Shown piece by piece: positions 1-6,627 of a stretch of DNA of 33,906 nucleotides (positions within the stretch are counted from its first letter, which is position 1; each line of letters begins with the position of its first letter). This DNA is from DATNPH01 sp036703315 (GTDB lineage: Bacteria > Cyanobacteriota > Cyanobacteriia > Cyanobacteriales > Coleofasciculaceae). Made by a program: the position numbers and the translations under genes. The DNA is taken from assembly GCA_036703315.1 (NCBI GenBank), contig DATNPH010000188.1:1-33906 (forward strand). The letters are read 5' to 3'. Under the pieces are notes generated by a model, which saw only the letters and a list, made by a program, of their open reading frames with translations, ran no database searches and was not told the origin of the DNA.

Positions 1-140
1 ATTACAGACGGATGGAATAGCCGTCTCTGCTAACGGAGGGGAAGTAAGACCAAAGTTGGGACGTAAGTCCGTTCTGAGGCATTCCCCCGTGATGTTAGAA
101 GCCCACACTATAATCGCTTCGATTTAGTGTGGGTAGTTCA
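1..140 (+). ncRNA. Probable TnpB omega-RNA 3' scaffold and element right end
   Basis: In IS200/IS605-type elements the guide RNA is transcribed through the 3' end of tnpB into the right end, and the guide comes from the flanking DNA. Here a strong hairpin has arms at 102-116 and 120-133: 14 base pairs, one bulged T at 111 and a three-base loop. It is followed by a short tail ending near TTCA at 137-140. The guide would then start at about 141, inside the 3' end of the neighbouring ATPase gene. The exact element end is not fixed by the sequence alone. Confidence 0.5.
2..127 (+). CDS. tnpB: TnpB (IS200/IS605-family) C-terminal end, partial at window edge
   Basis: The frame is open from base 2 to a TAG at 125-127 and gives 41 residues of a C-terminal tail (DGIAVSANGGEVRP, then GRKSVLRHSPV). 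From memory this resembles the tail that follows the RuvC domain in cyanobacterial TnpB proteins. TnpB is an RNA-guided nuclease carried by IS200/IS605-type elements. Only the tail is visible, so the catalytic residues and zinc finger cannot be checked. The stop codon lies inside the hairpin at 102-133, as expected where the 3' end of tnpB overlaps the guide-RNA scaffold and the right end of the element. The assignment rests on the tail plus this arrangement. Moderately sure. Confidence 0.6.
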   Translation, partial: LQTDGIAVSANGGEVRPKLGRKSVLRHSPVMLEAHTIIASI

Positions 141-1712
141 CCAACCCGCTTCTAGTTCTGCAAGCAGGTTGAGGATGTTGTCTTTTGCATATCCGACTTC
201 TAGTGCAGGCTTATCTTCCAGTATAGAGAGAATTCTTTTTAGGTGTTCTATAAGACGTTTCTCACTTCTAAAGGCTGAGACTAGCTGTTCTTTAACTGCT
301 GTTAGGATAGGTTTAAATTGAAATTCTTGAATGTTGTCTTCTTGGGGGTTGACTAAGGTATGGCTTCTAAGAAGTTCAATTGCTTCATCGCAGAGTTGCT
401 CACAAACTTGCTCAACGAAATAGTTAGTAACATACTTCATCACAATGGGCGGTAAAGTAAAAAGAACTTCACTGGGTTCTGTGCTTTTTTCAATCAGCGA
501 TCGCCATCCCAGAGATTGCAGTACTTCGATTAACTCTGACTTCTTTACCGGAAAGACAATATCAGCTTGTAATTTTGATAATAAAACTGGATGGCGATGA
601 ATCGCTAACCAGTAGATAATCTGTGTTTCTAACCCTGACAAGCGCTTAAACTGCTGGTCTAATATATCGGTAAATCCAGTAATAACTAACGTGTTCTGGT
701 TCAGAAAATCAGGAACACTACTATTGAATAATTCTTGGATTGTTGTCGAGACAATATTTAAGGCTAAGGGATTGCCTCGATAAAGTTTAATCAGGATATC
801 CCACTTTGTCTCTCCCGATAAACCTTTGGCTTGTAAGATTTCTCGTGCTTCTATTTGTTGTAAACCATTTAGCTGAAAGGAACGAATGGGTTGAGATTTG
901 CCTTCTATGGCGGCGATTTCTCTCGGTTTCTCTCGACTAATTAGTATGATGGCGCTTTGATGTTGTGATTCTCCTAGCCGCTTGAGGAATTCACCATATG
1001 CGTCATAACCTTCTAAATAGGTTCCAGTGCGGTGGCGAAGTGTTGCAGGATGAGACTCGCCATCCCCCAGAATGGCTTCAAAATTGTCTAGTACCAGTAG
1101 ACATCGGTGCTTTCGCAAACAATCAATAAGCTGGGATAATCTAGCATAAATACTAGTCGGTAAATCAGGTTTCTTCTGATTGGAGAGAAATTGAATGAAG
1201 TCGGCTAGGATGTCTTCAATCGGTGGGGCATAACGTAGCGATCGCCAGATAAAATACTGAAATTGCTCTTGAATCGACTCTGCCAACTTTACCGCTAAAG
1301 CCGTCTTACCAATTCCCCCCATCCCCAGCAGGGTAACCAGGCGACACCTATCTCTCACAATCCACTGCTCTAGCATAGCCAGTTCTTCTATGCGACCATA
1401 AAAAATACCAGACTCCGGTGCTTCTCCCCAGTCTTGAACTGAACCGCGAGCAACTATTTCTTCCCAGTTGAGTCCAAGCACCTGACTATAAGCCTTGAAA
1501 GCCTCCGCCTTAATGGGGCGTTTTCCTGCCAAAAAACGCTTCCAAGTTCCTTCGGAAATCCCCTCAGCTAAATAGCCTGCCTCTTCCCAGTTTCTCCCCA
1601 AAACTCTACTCGCTTCCTCAAGCCATCTGGGGCTATCGACATTCCACCCCTGTTCCTTTCTGGCTTGCTTAATTTTTGCTAGTCCGAGCGTAGAAGCTTT
1701 GAGAGTTGTCAT
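138..1712 (-). CDS. NB-ARC (STAND) ATPase with N-terminal helical domain, probably truncated
   Basis: A STAND-class signal-transducing ATPase of 524 residues. An N-terminal helical, HTH-like region (about 8-88, with W-E-E and GISEGTWKRFLAGK segments) precedes the NB-ARC domain. Walker A is GMGGIGKT at 130-137, Walker B CLLVLDNFE at 204-212, a sensor-like ILISRE near 256-261, and the GxP motif GNPLAL at 313-318. A winged-helix-like region follows. Relatives I recall continue after the LNLLxxL segment into pentapeptide and WD40 or TPR sensor repeats; this protein stops there, with the TGA read from 138-140, inside the right end of the adjacent TnpB element. I infer that insertion removed the sensor half. 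The start ATG at 1712 precedes MTTLKAST. Role unknown; such proteins often act in defence or signalling. Confidence 0.75.
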   Translation of the reverse strand: MTTLKASTLGLAKIKQARKEQGWNVDSPRWLEEASRVLGRNWEEAGYLAEGISEGTWKRFLAGKRPIKAEAFKAYSQVLGLNWEEIVARGSVQDWGEAPESGIFYGRIEELAMLEQWIVRDRCRLVTLLGMGGIGKTALAVKLAESIQEQFQYFIWRSLRYAPPIEDILADFIQFLSNQKKPDLPTSIYARLSQLIDCLRKHRCLLVLDNFEAILGDGESHPATLRHRTGTYLEGYDAYGEFLKRLGESQHQSAIILISREKPREIAAIEGKSQPIRSFQLNGLQQIEAREILQAKGLSGETKWDILIKLYRGNPLALNIVSTTIQELFNSSVPDFLNQNTLVITGFTDILDQQFKRLSGLETQIIYWLAIHRHPVLLSKLQADIVFPVKKSELIEVLQSLGWRSLIEKSTEPSEVLFTLPPIVMKYVTNYFVEQVCEQLCDEAIELLRSHTLVNPQEDNIQEFQFKPILTAVKEQLVSAFRSEKRLIEHLKRILSILEDKPALEVGYAKDNILNLLAELEAGW

Positions 1713-1835
1713 ACTCTACATAGAAGAGGTGATTTGTCAAGGTCAGGTCTAAATCAGTGCCTAGTGATCAGAACCTGATCTACTAATACCTCTATCTATC
1801 AAGGATGGTGGAGATATGGGCAGTAAAAAGGAACG

Positions 1836-2513
1836 ATGAACGCTATGAAAACGGCAGTAGATACCACCACAGTACAGAGAATCTTGCCGACTCAATCCTC
1901 CGCTTTCTCACAGGAACCGATTCAGGATGCCAATACTCCTTGGGGGTTATTCGTCGGCGGGGGAGTGCTTGTCGGGGGATTAGTATTAGCGATAGCGAAG
2001 CGCTGCTGCGAAGCGCAGATCGCAGCTACAAATTATACAAAGCGTCGTCGGCGTCGCATTGTTCCTCAATCATTAGGACGCAGGCACAAAGTCGCTAGCA
2101 GTAGTGGGAGATCACATAGCACTAGCAGTTGCACCAGCTACGATAGCAGTCCTAGCAGCTGGAGTTCAGATAGCACTAGCAGTTGTACTAGCTATGACAG
2201 CAACAGTAGTGGGAGTTCAGATAGCACTAGCAGTTGCACCAGCTACGATAGCAGTCCTAGCAACTGGAGTTCAGATAGCAGTAGTGGGAGTTCAGACAGC
2301 GGCAGCAGTTGTACTAGCTATGACAGCAGCAGTAGTGGGAGTTCAGACAGCGGCAGCAGTTGCACCAGCTACGATAGCAGTCCTAGCAACTGGAGTTCAG
2401 ATAGCAGTAGTGGGAGTTCAGACAGCGGCAGCAGTTGTACTAGCTATGACAGCAGCAGTAGCAGCTTTGATGGCGGTAGCAGTGGTGGCGGTGGAGCTGG
2501 TGGCGATTGGTAA
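1836..2513 (+). CDS. Ser/Cys-rich repeat membrane protein resembling the C-terminal half of a TPM-domain protein
   Basis: The product has 225 residues: a short leader, one membrane segment (about 36-54, WGLFVGGGVLVGGLVLAIA), a basic stretch with RRRRR, a low-complexity Ser-rich region with six CTSYDS motifs, and a terminal GGSSGGGGAGGDW. The membrane segment, basic stretch and Gly-rich end match what I recall of the C-terminal half of cyanobacterial TPM (YgcG-like) proteins, but the TPM domain is absent. A second ATG at 1845 lines up with the start of the damaged TPM gene downstream and is the likelier start. The segment RCCEAQIAATNYTKR is encoded by a GCGAAGCGC-rich insert that looks like a small mobile repeat. 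It may be a deletion derivative of a full TPM gene; whether it is expressed is unknown. Confidence 0.55.
   Translation: MNAMKTAVDTTTVQRILPTQSSAFSQEPIQDANTPWGLFVGGGVLVGGLVLAIAKRCCEAQIAATNYTKRRRRRIVPQSLGRRHKVASSSGRSHSTSSCTSYDSSPSSWSSDSTSSCTSYDSNSSGSSDSTSSCTSYDSSPSNWSSDSSSGSSDSGSSCTSYDSSSSGSSDSGSSCTSYDSSPSNWSSDSSSGSSDSGSSCTSYDSSSSSFDGGSSGGGGAGGDW
2117..2470 (+). repeat. Tandem Ser/Cys coding repeats, two alternating unit types
   Basis: About six imperfect units of roughly 50-60 bases, each encoding SCTSYDS, alternate between a version followed by SPSNWSS and one followed by SSSGSSD. DNA identity between units of the same type is very high, so the array probably grew by duplication of a two-unit block. 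It lies wholly inside the 1836-2513 gene. Confidence 0.75.
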
Positions 2514-2549
2514 TCACGTTTACCTATCGAGATTGTAAAGACAACTGAG

Positions 2550-2729
2550 ATCTTGCACCAGTTGCAATAACCGCCAGGGGTTTAAACCCCTGGCTAATAG
2601 CTAAAGTCCTCTTAAGAGGACAAAAGCTTACAGAACAGGGATTTCAGTCCATTTTAATGGACTTGAGCTATTAGCCAAGAACTTAAGTTCTTGGCGGGTG
2701 AAAGTCACTTACCGAGAATGGTGCAAGAT
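2550..2729. mobile_element. MITE-like palindromic element, copy A (180 bp, TIR ATCTTGCACCA)
   Basis: Exact 11-base inverted termini lie at 2550-2560 (ATCTTGCACCA) and 2719-2729 (TGGTGCAAGAT). Between them are four near-perfect palindromes: 2573-2594, 2606-2621, 2646-2663 and 2674-2695. A longer-range inverted pair joins 2592-2602 (GGCTAATAGCT) to 2666-2676. There is no coding capacity. TGAG precedes the left end and recurs one base beyond the right end, a possible but uncertain target duplication. Related copies occur at 9069-9157 and 12534-12656. The element separates the two TPM gene pieces. Confidence 0.75.
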
Positions 2730-2771
2730 GTGAGGACAAGACACAGACAATAAAGCGAAACGATAAACACT

Positions 2772-3190
2772 ATGAAACCTGTAACAACTCAACTCAAACG
2801 CTTGCTCAAAGCCAGTCTGTTGACTCCTACAATTGCTCTGTTTCCCTTCTGTGAGCCCTAGCCCTTGATGTGAAAGATGTACCCAATCCTCGGCAAATTA
2901 ATGGCACTTGGGTGACGGACATGACAGGGATTCTCGATCAGCCGACAGAAGCTCAACTCAATTGTGTGATTTCTCAATTAGCACATCAAAATGGCACAGA
3001 ACTTGCTGTGGTGACTGTACCAGAAACTGCACCATATGCCTCTGCTAAAGAATTTACAACGGTGCTGTTCAAATACTGGGGGATTGGCAAGAAAGGTAAA
3101 GATAATGGGGTACTGGTTTTGATTTCAAAAGGCGATCGCCGCGTAGAAATTGAAATAGGTTACGGTATGTGAAGCCATTTTGCCTCCAAG
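2772..3190 (+). pseudogene. TPM-domain (YgcG-like) gene, frameshifted and truncated
   Basis: From ATG 2772 a signal peptide reads MKPVTTQLKRLLKASLLTP and on to FPFC, then hits TAG at 2859. The TPM domain continues in another frame from about 2855: ALALDVKDVPNPRQINGTWV, then the conserved block ending RRVEIEIGYGM, stopping at 3172. One base later in a third frame EAILP continues the family pattern (GYG-E-x-ILP), so a second frameshift lies at about 3170. The rest of the domain, the membrane segment and the Gly-rich tail are missing. TPM proteins are exported, membrane-anchored proteins, some with reported phosphatase activity. The broken signal peptide suggests a dead gene, although a GTG at 2870 could give a 100-residue cytoplasmic fragment. 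Confidence 0.65.
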
Positions 3191-3490
3191 TTTACCTGTG
3201 CCGTAATGGAGCCGACTTCTTGCATAAGTGGCACAGCTATAGTGATAAGTCCTACTGCAATGATATGACCATTGAATCAGAGCAAGAGACACCACGAACG
3301 CGAGTACACAACCAAACAAGAAAGTCTATTTTCCCACTCCCGTGTGAAGAAGTTTTACAAAAACTGACAGTGTGCATAAAAGGGAAACTTAATCCTAAGA
3401 CATATTTAGAAGTTCAAAACTACAGATTTTGCAGTTTGCAGACACGACCTAAGCAATCTAATCCATTTCTACCATACTGCGTAGAAAACC
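3191..3490. other. Gene-free stretch after the TPM relic
   Basis: About 300 bases with no convincing coding signal. A 121-codon open frame at 3169-3534 crosses it, but it shows no domain and overlaps the lipoprotein start out of frame. The first part is probably decayed TPM sequence; I could not extend the homology past about 3190. Confidence 0.5.
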
Positions 3491-3817
3491 ATGAGTACTA
3501 TTACCCAGAGAATTACAATGCTAGAAATAGCTAAACATAAAGCCTTACTCCTAATAATTTTGTCTTTTGTTGTAAACGCCTGTACTCTCATTAACCCCAG
3601 GGTTACTAAGCATCATTATGAGCAGATACAGACAGGCATGACCCTCTCTCAGGTACAAAATATTGTTGGTCTACCTGGGGAAACTACAGCGGCAGTTTCT
3701 TTGCCAGTTGCGGGTGAGCAAGCTTTCTACCACTGGAAAAATCCTGACGGTAGTTCGATGACAGCTGTCTTCGTAAATGACAAACTCGTCGTTAAAAATC
3801 AACTGAATCTTAAATAA
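3491..3817 (+). CDS. Small SmpA/OmlA-like (DUF3862-type) lipoprotein
   Basis: A 108-residue exported lipoprotein. The better start may be ATG 3518, which gives a compact signal peptide MLEIAKHKALLLIILSFVV followed by NAC, so the lipobox cysteine is residue 22. The mature part carries YEQIQTGMTLSQVQNIVGLPGE and then YHWKNPDGSSMTAVFVNDKL, the pattern of the small alpha/beta fold shared by SmpA/OmlA (BamE) and DUF3862 proteins. Function in cyanobacteria is not established; outer-membrane or periplasmic location is inferred from the lipobox. It lies 104 bases upstream of the SPFH cluster on the same strand, separated by heptamer repeats, so co-transcription is uncertain. Confidence 0.7.
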   Translation: MSTITQRITMLEIAKHKALLLIILSFVVNACTLINPRVTKHHYEQIQTGMTLSQVQNIVGLPGETTAAVSLPVAGEQAFYHWKNPDGSSMTAVFVNDKLVVKNQLNLK

Positions 3818-3845
3818 CTTGATGCAATTTATTTATAGGTCTTAT

Positions 3846-3873
3846 TTTTGACTTTTAACTTTTGACTTTTGAC
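3846..3873. repeat. Heptamer tandem repeat (TTTTGAC x4)
   Basis: Four consecutive seven-base units, TTTTGAC with one TTTTAAC variant, sit between the lipoprotein gene and the prohibitin gene. This is the short tandemly repeated repetitive (STRR) type common in filamentous cyanobacteria. Confidence 0.8.
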
Positions 3874-3920
3874 TTTCTGAACACTCCTTACTCTTCGTTT
3901 TCAATAGAGGTTACCAAACT

Positions 3921-4757
3921 ATGACAGTTGCCAATCGCTTTGCCAATCACTTGACTCGTACTAACTACATCGCTGGCGGTGGTATTGCTCTAACCCTATT
4001 GCTGGGTATGACCCTATTCAAGTCTCTTGTAACTGTGAATCCTGGAGAACGAGGTGTGGTGATAAATCTTGGCAAAGTACAAAATAACATTTTGGATGAG
4101 GGTACACACCTAGTCATACCCTTTGTTACATCTGTTAAAAAGATAAACGTTCGCATTCAAAAAACTGACATCGAAGCTTCTGCTGGTACTAAAGATTTAC
4201 AAAGTGTTAATACAAATCTTTCTCTCAACTGGTATGTAGAGCCAACTAAGGTTAACAAGGTTTATCAACAGATTGGCGATGAACAGGAGGTTGTTACGCG
4301 GATTATCACACCTGCGCTTAATGAAGTACTAAAGGCAGCAACTCCGAAAAAAACGGCGGAGGAAATTCTCATTCAACGAGCAGAGTTAAAAGAAGAGATT
4401 GACAGAGACATTAAAAAACGGCTTGCTGTTTATGGCATTCAGGTTACTGAAGTGGCTCTAGTTAATGTGGGTTTTTCGCCAGAGTTTGCTAAAGCGATCG
4501 AGGCGAAGCAGATAGCAGAACAGCAAGCGAAGCAGGCGGAATATGAAGCGCTCAAAGCAACTAAGCAAGCACAAGCAGAAGTTAACCGCGCTAAGGGACA
4601 AGCCGAGGCACAGCGATTAATGCGGCAAACCTTAACACCAGAACTACTGCAAAAGCAAGCGATCGAGAAATGGAATGGTCAATTTCCTCAAGTAATGGGT
4701 GGTAACAGTGCCCTACCGTTAATCAATATTAGTCCCCCAAAATCACCTACGCCGTAA
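3921..4757 (+). CDS. Prohibitin-family SPFH membrane protein
   Basis: 278 residues. A short N-terminal segment and one membrane helix (about 17-35, IAGGGIALTLLLGMTLF) are followed by the SPFH/PHB domain (about 36-200, starting VNPGERGVVINLGKV) and an Ala/Gln/Glu-rich coiled coil (about 185-240). Prohibitins form ring-shaped assemblies that act as membrane scaffolds and chaperones and can restrain FtsH-type proteases. The length and the order helix-SPFH-coiled coil match the family. AGAGG at 3906-3910 is a suitable ribosome site. The NfeD-like gene starts 22 bases after the stop, and two flotillin-like genes follow on the same strand, so this is probably the first gene of a membrane-microdomain operon. 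Confidence 0.88.
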   Translation: MTVANRFANHLTRTNYIAGGGIALTLLLGMTLFKSLVTVNPGERGVVINLGKVQNNILDEGTHLVIPFVTSVKKINVRIQKTDIEASAGTKDLQSVNTNLSLNWYVEPTKVNKVYQQIGDEQEVVTRIITPALNEVLKAATPKKTAEEILIQRAELKEEIDRDIKKRLAVYGIQVTEVALVNVGFSPEFAKAIEAKQIAEQQAKQAEYEALKATKQAQAEVNRAKGQAEAQRLMRQTLTPELLQKQAIEKWNGQFPQVMGGNSALPLINISPPKSPTP

Positions 4758-4779
4758 TCGAATTAAAAACTATGCAACT

Positions 4780-5127
4780 ATGAAAAATCAATTGCTGCTC
4801 ATTGCCTGCATTTCAGTTGCCGTTGGGATAGTCTGTGGCAGCTTGATAGTGTTGTTGCTGTATGTCGGGCGGCGGAATAAAGTGGTGAATAGCCTGGTGC
4901 GCTTTAACCAAGTAGTTGGTCTTTCTGGCACTGTTGAAATCCCTTTTGATGCCCAGAGCAAGGGCAAGGTGCGTGTCAATATTCAGGGGTCTATGGTAGA
5001 GTTCGTAGCCTTCACAGATGAACAGAAAGAATTCACTAAAGGCGACAGGGTATTCATTGTGGAAATGAAGGGTAATAAGGTGTGGGTCGTAGCAGAAGAC
5101 TCGCTTCAAAACCACACTATAAGTTAG
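4780..5127 (+). CDS. NfeD-like membrane protein with C-terminal OB-fold domain
   Basis: 115 residues: an N-terminal membrane helix (about 5-28) and a small beta-rich domain (about 40-108) with VGLSGTVEIPFDAQSKGKV and KGDRVFIVEMKGNKVWV. This is the short NfeD (NfeD1b-like) layout, a helix plus OB-fold without the protease domain. Such genes sit next to flotillin or stomatin genes in many bacteria and the products are thought to work together in membrane microdomains. Here it lies 22 bases after the prohibitin gene and 24 bases before the first flotillin-like gene, which strongly supports the call. Confidence 0.8.
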   Translation: MKNQLLLIACISVAVGIVCGSLIVLLLYVGRRNKVVNSLVRFNQVVGLSGTVEIPFDAQSKGKVRVNIQGSMVEFVAFTDEQKEFTKGDRVFIVEMKGNKVWVVAEDSLQNHTIS

Positions 5128-5151
5128 ATATTTATAAATAAAGGACTCCTT

Positions 5152-6537
5152 ATGAAAGTTCACCCGCAATTTAAATCATTTTTCGAGCAAGATGTCGCCG
5201 TGGTGAAGCTAGCGCAAGTAGATGCTAATACTTCTTTTAGGGATGAAAGAAACAGCATTGATGGGCTAATTTCAACAACTCTACCGATAGCTCTCTCAAT
5301 ATTTGGAATCATTGTATTGGTGTGGTTTCTCAAATCTTTTTTGTGCATCTGCAAGCCTAACGAAGTGGTAATTCTCTCAGGAAGAAAGCGGCGCACCAAA
5401 GATGGACAAGAAGTAGGCTACCGAGTTTTATCAGGTGGACGAGCCATTCGCATCCCGATTGTTGAGACAATTAAGCGCATGGATGTAACGACTATGCCAG
5501 TACGAGTGGAAGTACACCAAGCCTACGCCAAGGGAGGAACACCCCTGAATATTCAGGCGATCGCTAATGTGAAAATCTCCAGTGATCCGTTAGTTGTTGG
5601 TAATGCGATCGAGCGCTTTCTTGATCGCGATCGCTCTGAAGTTATCCGTGTAGCGCAGGAAACCCTAGAAGGTAATCTACGCGGTGTTGTCGCCACCCTT
5701 ACCCCAGAGCAAGTCAACGAGGATCGTCTCAGGTTCGCTGAACGTATGGCATCCGATGTCAGTCGTGACTTGATTAAACTCGGTCTACAACTCGATACCC
5801 TGAAAATCCAAAGCGTTGCCGATGAGGTAGACTACCTCAAATCGCTGGGTCGTAAGCAAATCGCCCTGATTATCCGAGATGCTGAGATTGCTGAATCTGA
5901 TGCCCTCGGCGAAGCCAACCGAATAGAGGCTGAATGCGAACAACAGTCTGAAGTCGCCAAAACCCAAGACAAAATCGTCATCCTAGAGAAACAAAACGAT
6001 CTACGTAAAATCAAGGCAAAACTAGAACAGAAAGCTCGATCAGAAGAGGAAATAACCATAGCTGCTGCCAAAGAAAAAAGAGCCAAGGCTGAGCAACTGT
6101 TGCAAACATTTCGGGCCGAGTTGGAGCGTCTGCGCCTAGAAGCCGATGAAGTGTTACCAGCAGAAGCCCAACGACAGGCACAAGAGCTACGCGCTAGAGG
6201 GGAAGCCGCCCTATTTGCTGAGAATGCTCAAGCCGCCGCCTTAGTCAACGATATGCTCTCCCAGGTATGGCAAGAGACGGGAACTGATGCGTCCGAGTTG
6301 TTCTTGATTCAGCAGATCGAGACAGTATTGCAGGAAGCCGTTAAGATTCCAGGGCGACTTCAACTTGACAATGTAAACGTAATTGATAACGGCGATGGTC
6401 AGGCGATCGCAAGTCTGGTCAAAGTGTATCCGGAAATTGTTTGCCAATTCCTAGAAAGTGTCAATCAAACCCTCGGCATTGATGTAGTTGGAACACTTAA
6501 CCGCAGCCGTGAACGGGGAGTAGGGAATAGGGAATAG
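5152..6537 (+). CDS. Flotillin-like SPFH protein 1
   Basis: 461 residues. An N-terminal extension of about 40 residues is followed by one membrane helix (about 42-61), a Cys-containing junction (CICKPNEV), the SPFH domain (about 65-240) and a long Glu/Ala/Lys-rich coiled coil (about 240-360) typical of flotillins, with a C-terminal oligomerisation region. The ribosome site AAAGGA (5139-5144) is 7 bases before the ATG. The downstream paralogue shares the blocks DGQEVGYR and AYxKGGxPL but lacks the N-terminal extension. The final residues GVGNRE and the stop codon are encoded by a heptamer repeat, so the natural C-terminus seems to have been replaced. Flotillins scaffold membrane microdomains. 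Confidence 0.88.
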   Translation: MKVHPQFKSFFEQDVAVVKLAQVDANTSFRDERNSIDGLISTTLPIALSIFGIIVLVWFLKSFLCICKPNEVVILSGRKRRTKDGQEVGYRVLSGGRAIRIPIVETIKRMDVTTMPVRVEVHQAYAKGGTPLNIQAIANVKISSDPLVVGNAIERFLDRDRSEVIRVAQETLEGNLRGVVATLTPEQVNEDRLRFAERMASDVSRDLIKLGLQLDTLKIQSVADEVDYLKSLGRKQIALIIRDAEIAESDALGEANRIEAECEQQSEVAKTQDKIVILEKQNDLRKIKAKLEQKARSEEEITIAAAKEKRAKAEQLLQTFRAELERLRLEADEVLPAEAQRQAQELRARGEAALFAENAQAAALVNDMLSQVWQETGTDASELFLIQQIETVLQEAVKIPGRLQLDNVNVIDNGDGQAIASLVKVYPEIVCQFLESVNQTLGIDVVGTLNRSRERGVGNRE

Positions 6538-6570
6538 GGAATAGGGAATAGGGGGTAGGAGGTAGGGGAA
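6521..6570. repeat. Heptamer tandem repeat (TAGGGAA x4 plus degenerate units) over the flotillin 1 stop
   Basis: Four perfect TAGGGAA units (6521-6548) are followed by degenerate TAGGGGG/TAGGAGG units. The reading frame of flotillin 1 enters the array and ends at the TAG inside it (6535-6537), so the last five or so codons and the stop are repeat-derived. Confidence 0.85.
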
Positions 6571-6627
6571 GATGTCTTTTTCTCCCACTCATCAAAAGTG
6601 CTTGATCAAGACTTAAGGAGAAAAATA

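Noticed and set aside
127..321. Plus-strand 64-residue ORF overlapping the NB-ARC gene
   Set aside because: Antisense to clear NB-ARC coding sequence, no motif, begins inside the TnpB right end.
2104..2538. Hydrophobic ORF MGDHIALAVAPATIAV in the Ser-repeat region
   Set aside because: It is an alternative-frame reading of the same AGC/AGT-rich repeats; the Ser-rich frame has the leader, membrane segment and TPM-type tail.
3169..3534. 121-residue ORF after the TPM relic
   Set aside because: No domain, composition unlike neighbours, overlaps the lipoprotein gene out of frame, starts inside the TPM sequence.
4813..5169. 118-residue minus-strand ORF over the NfeD-like gene
   Set aside because: Antisense shadow of a well-supported gene with no motif of its own.
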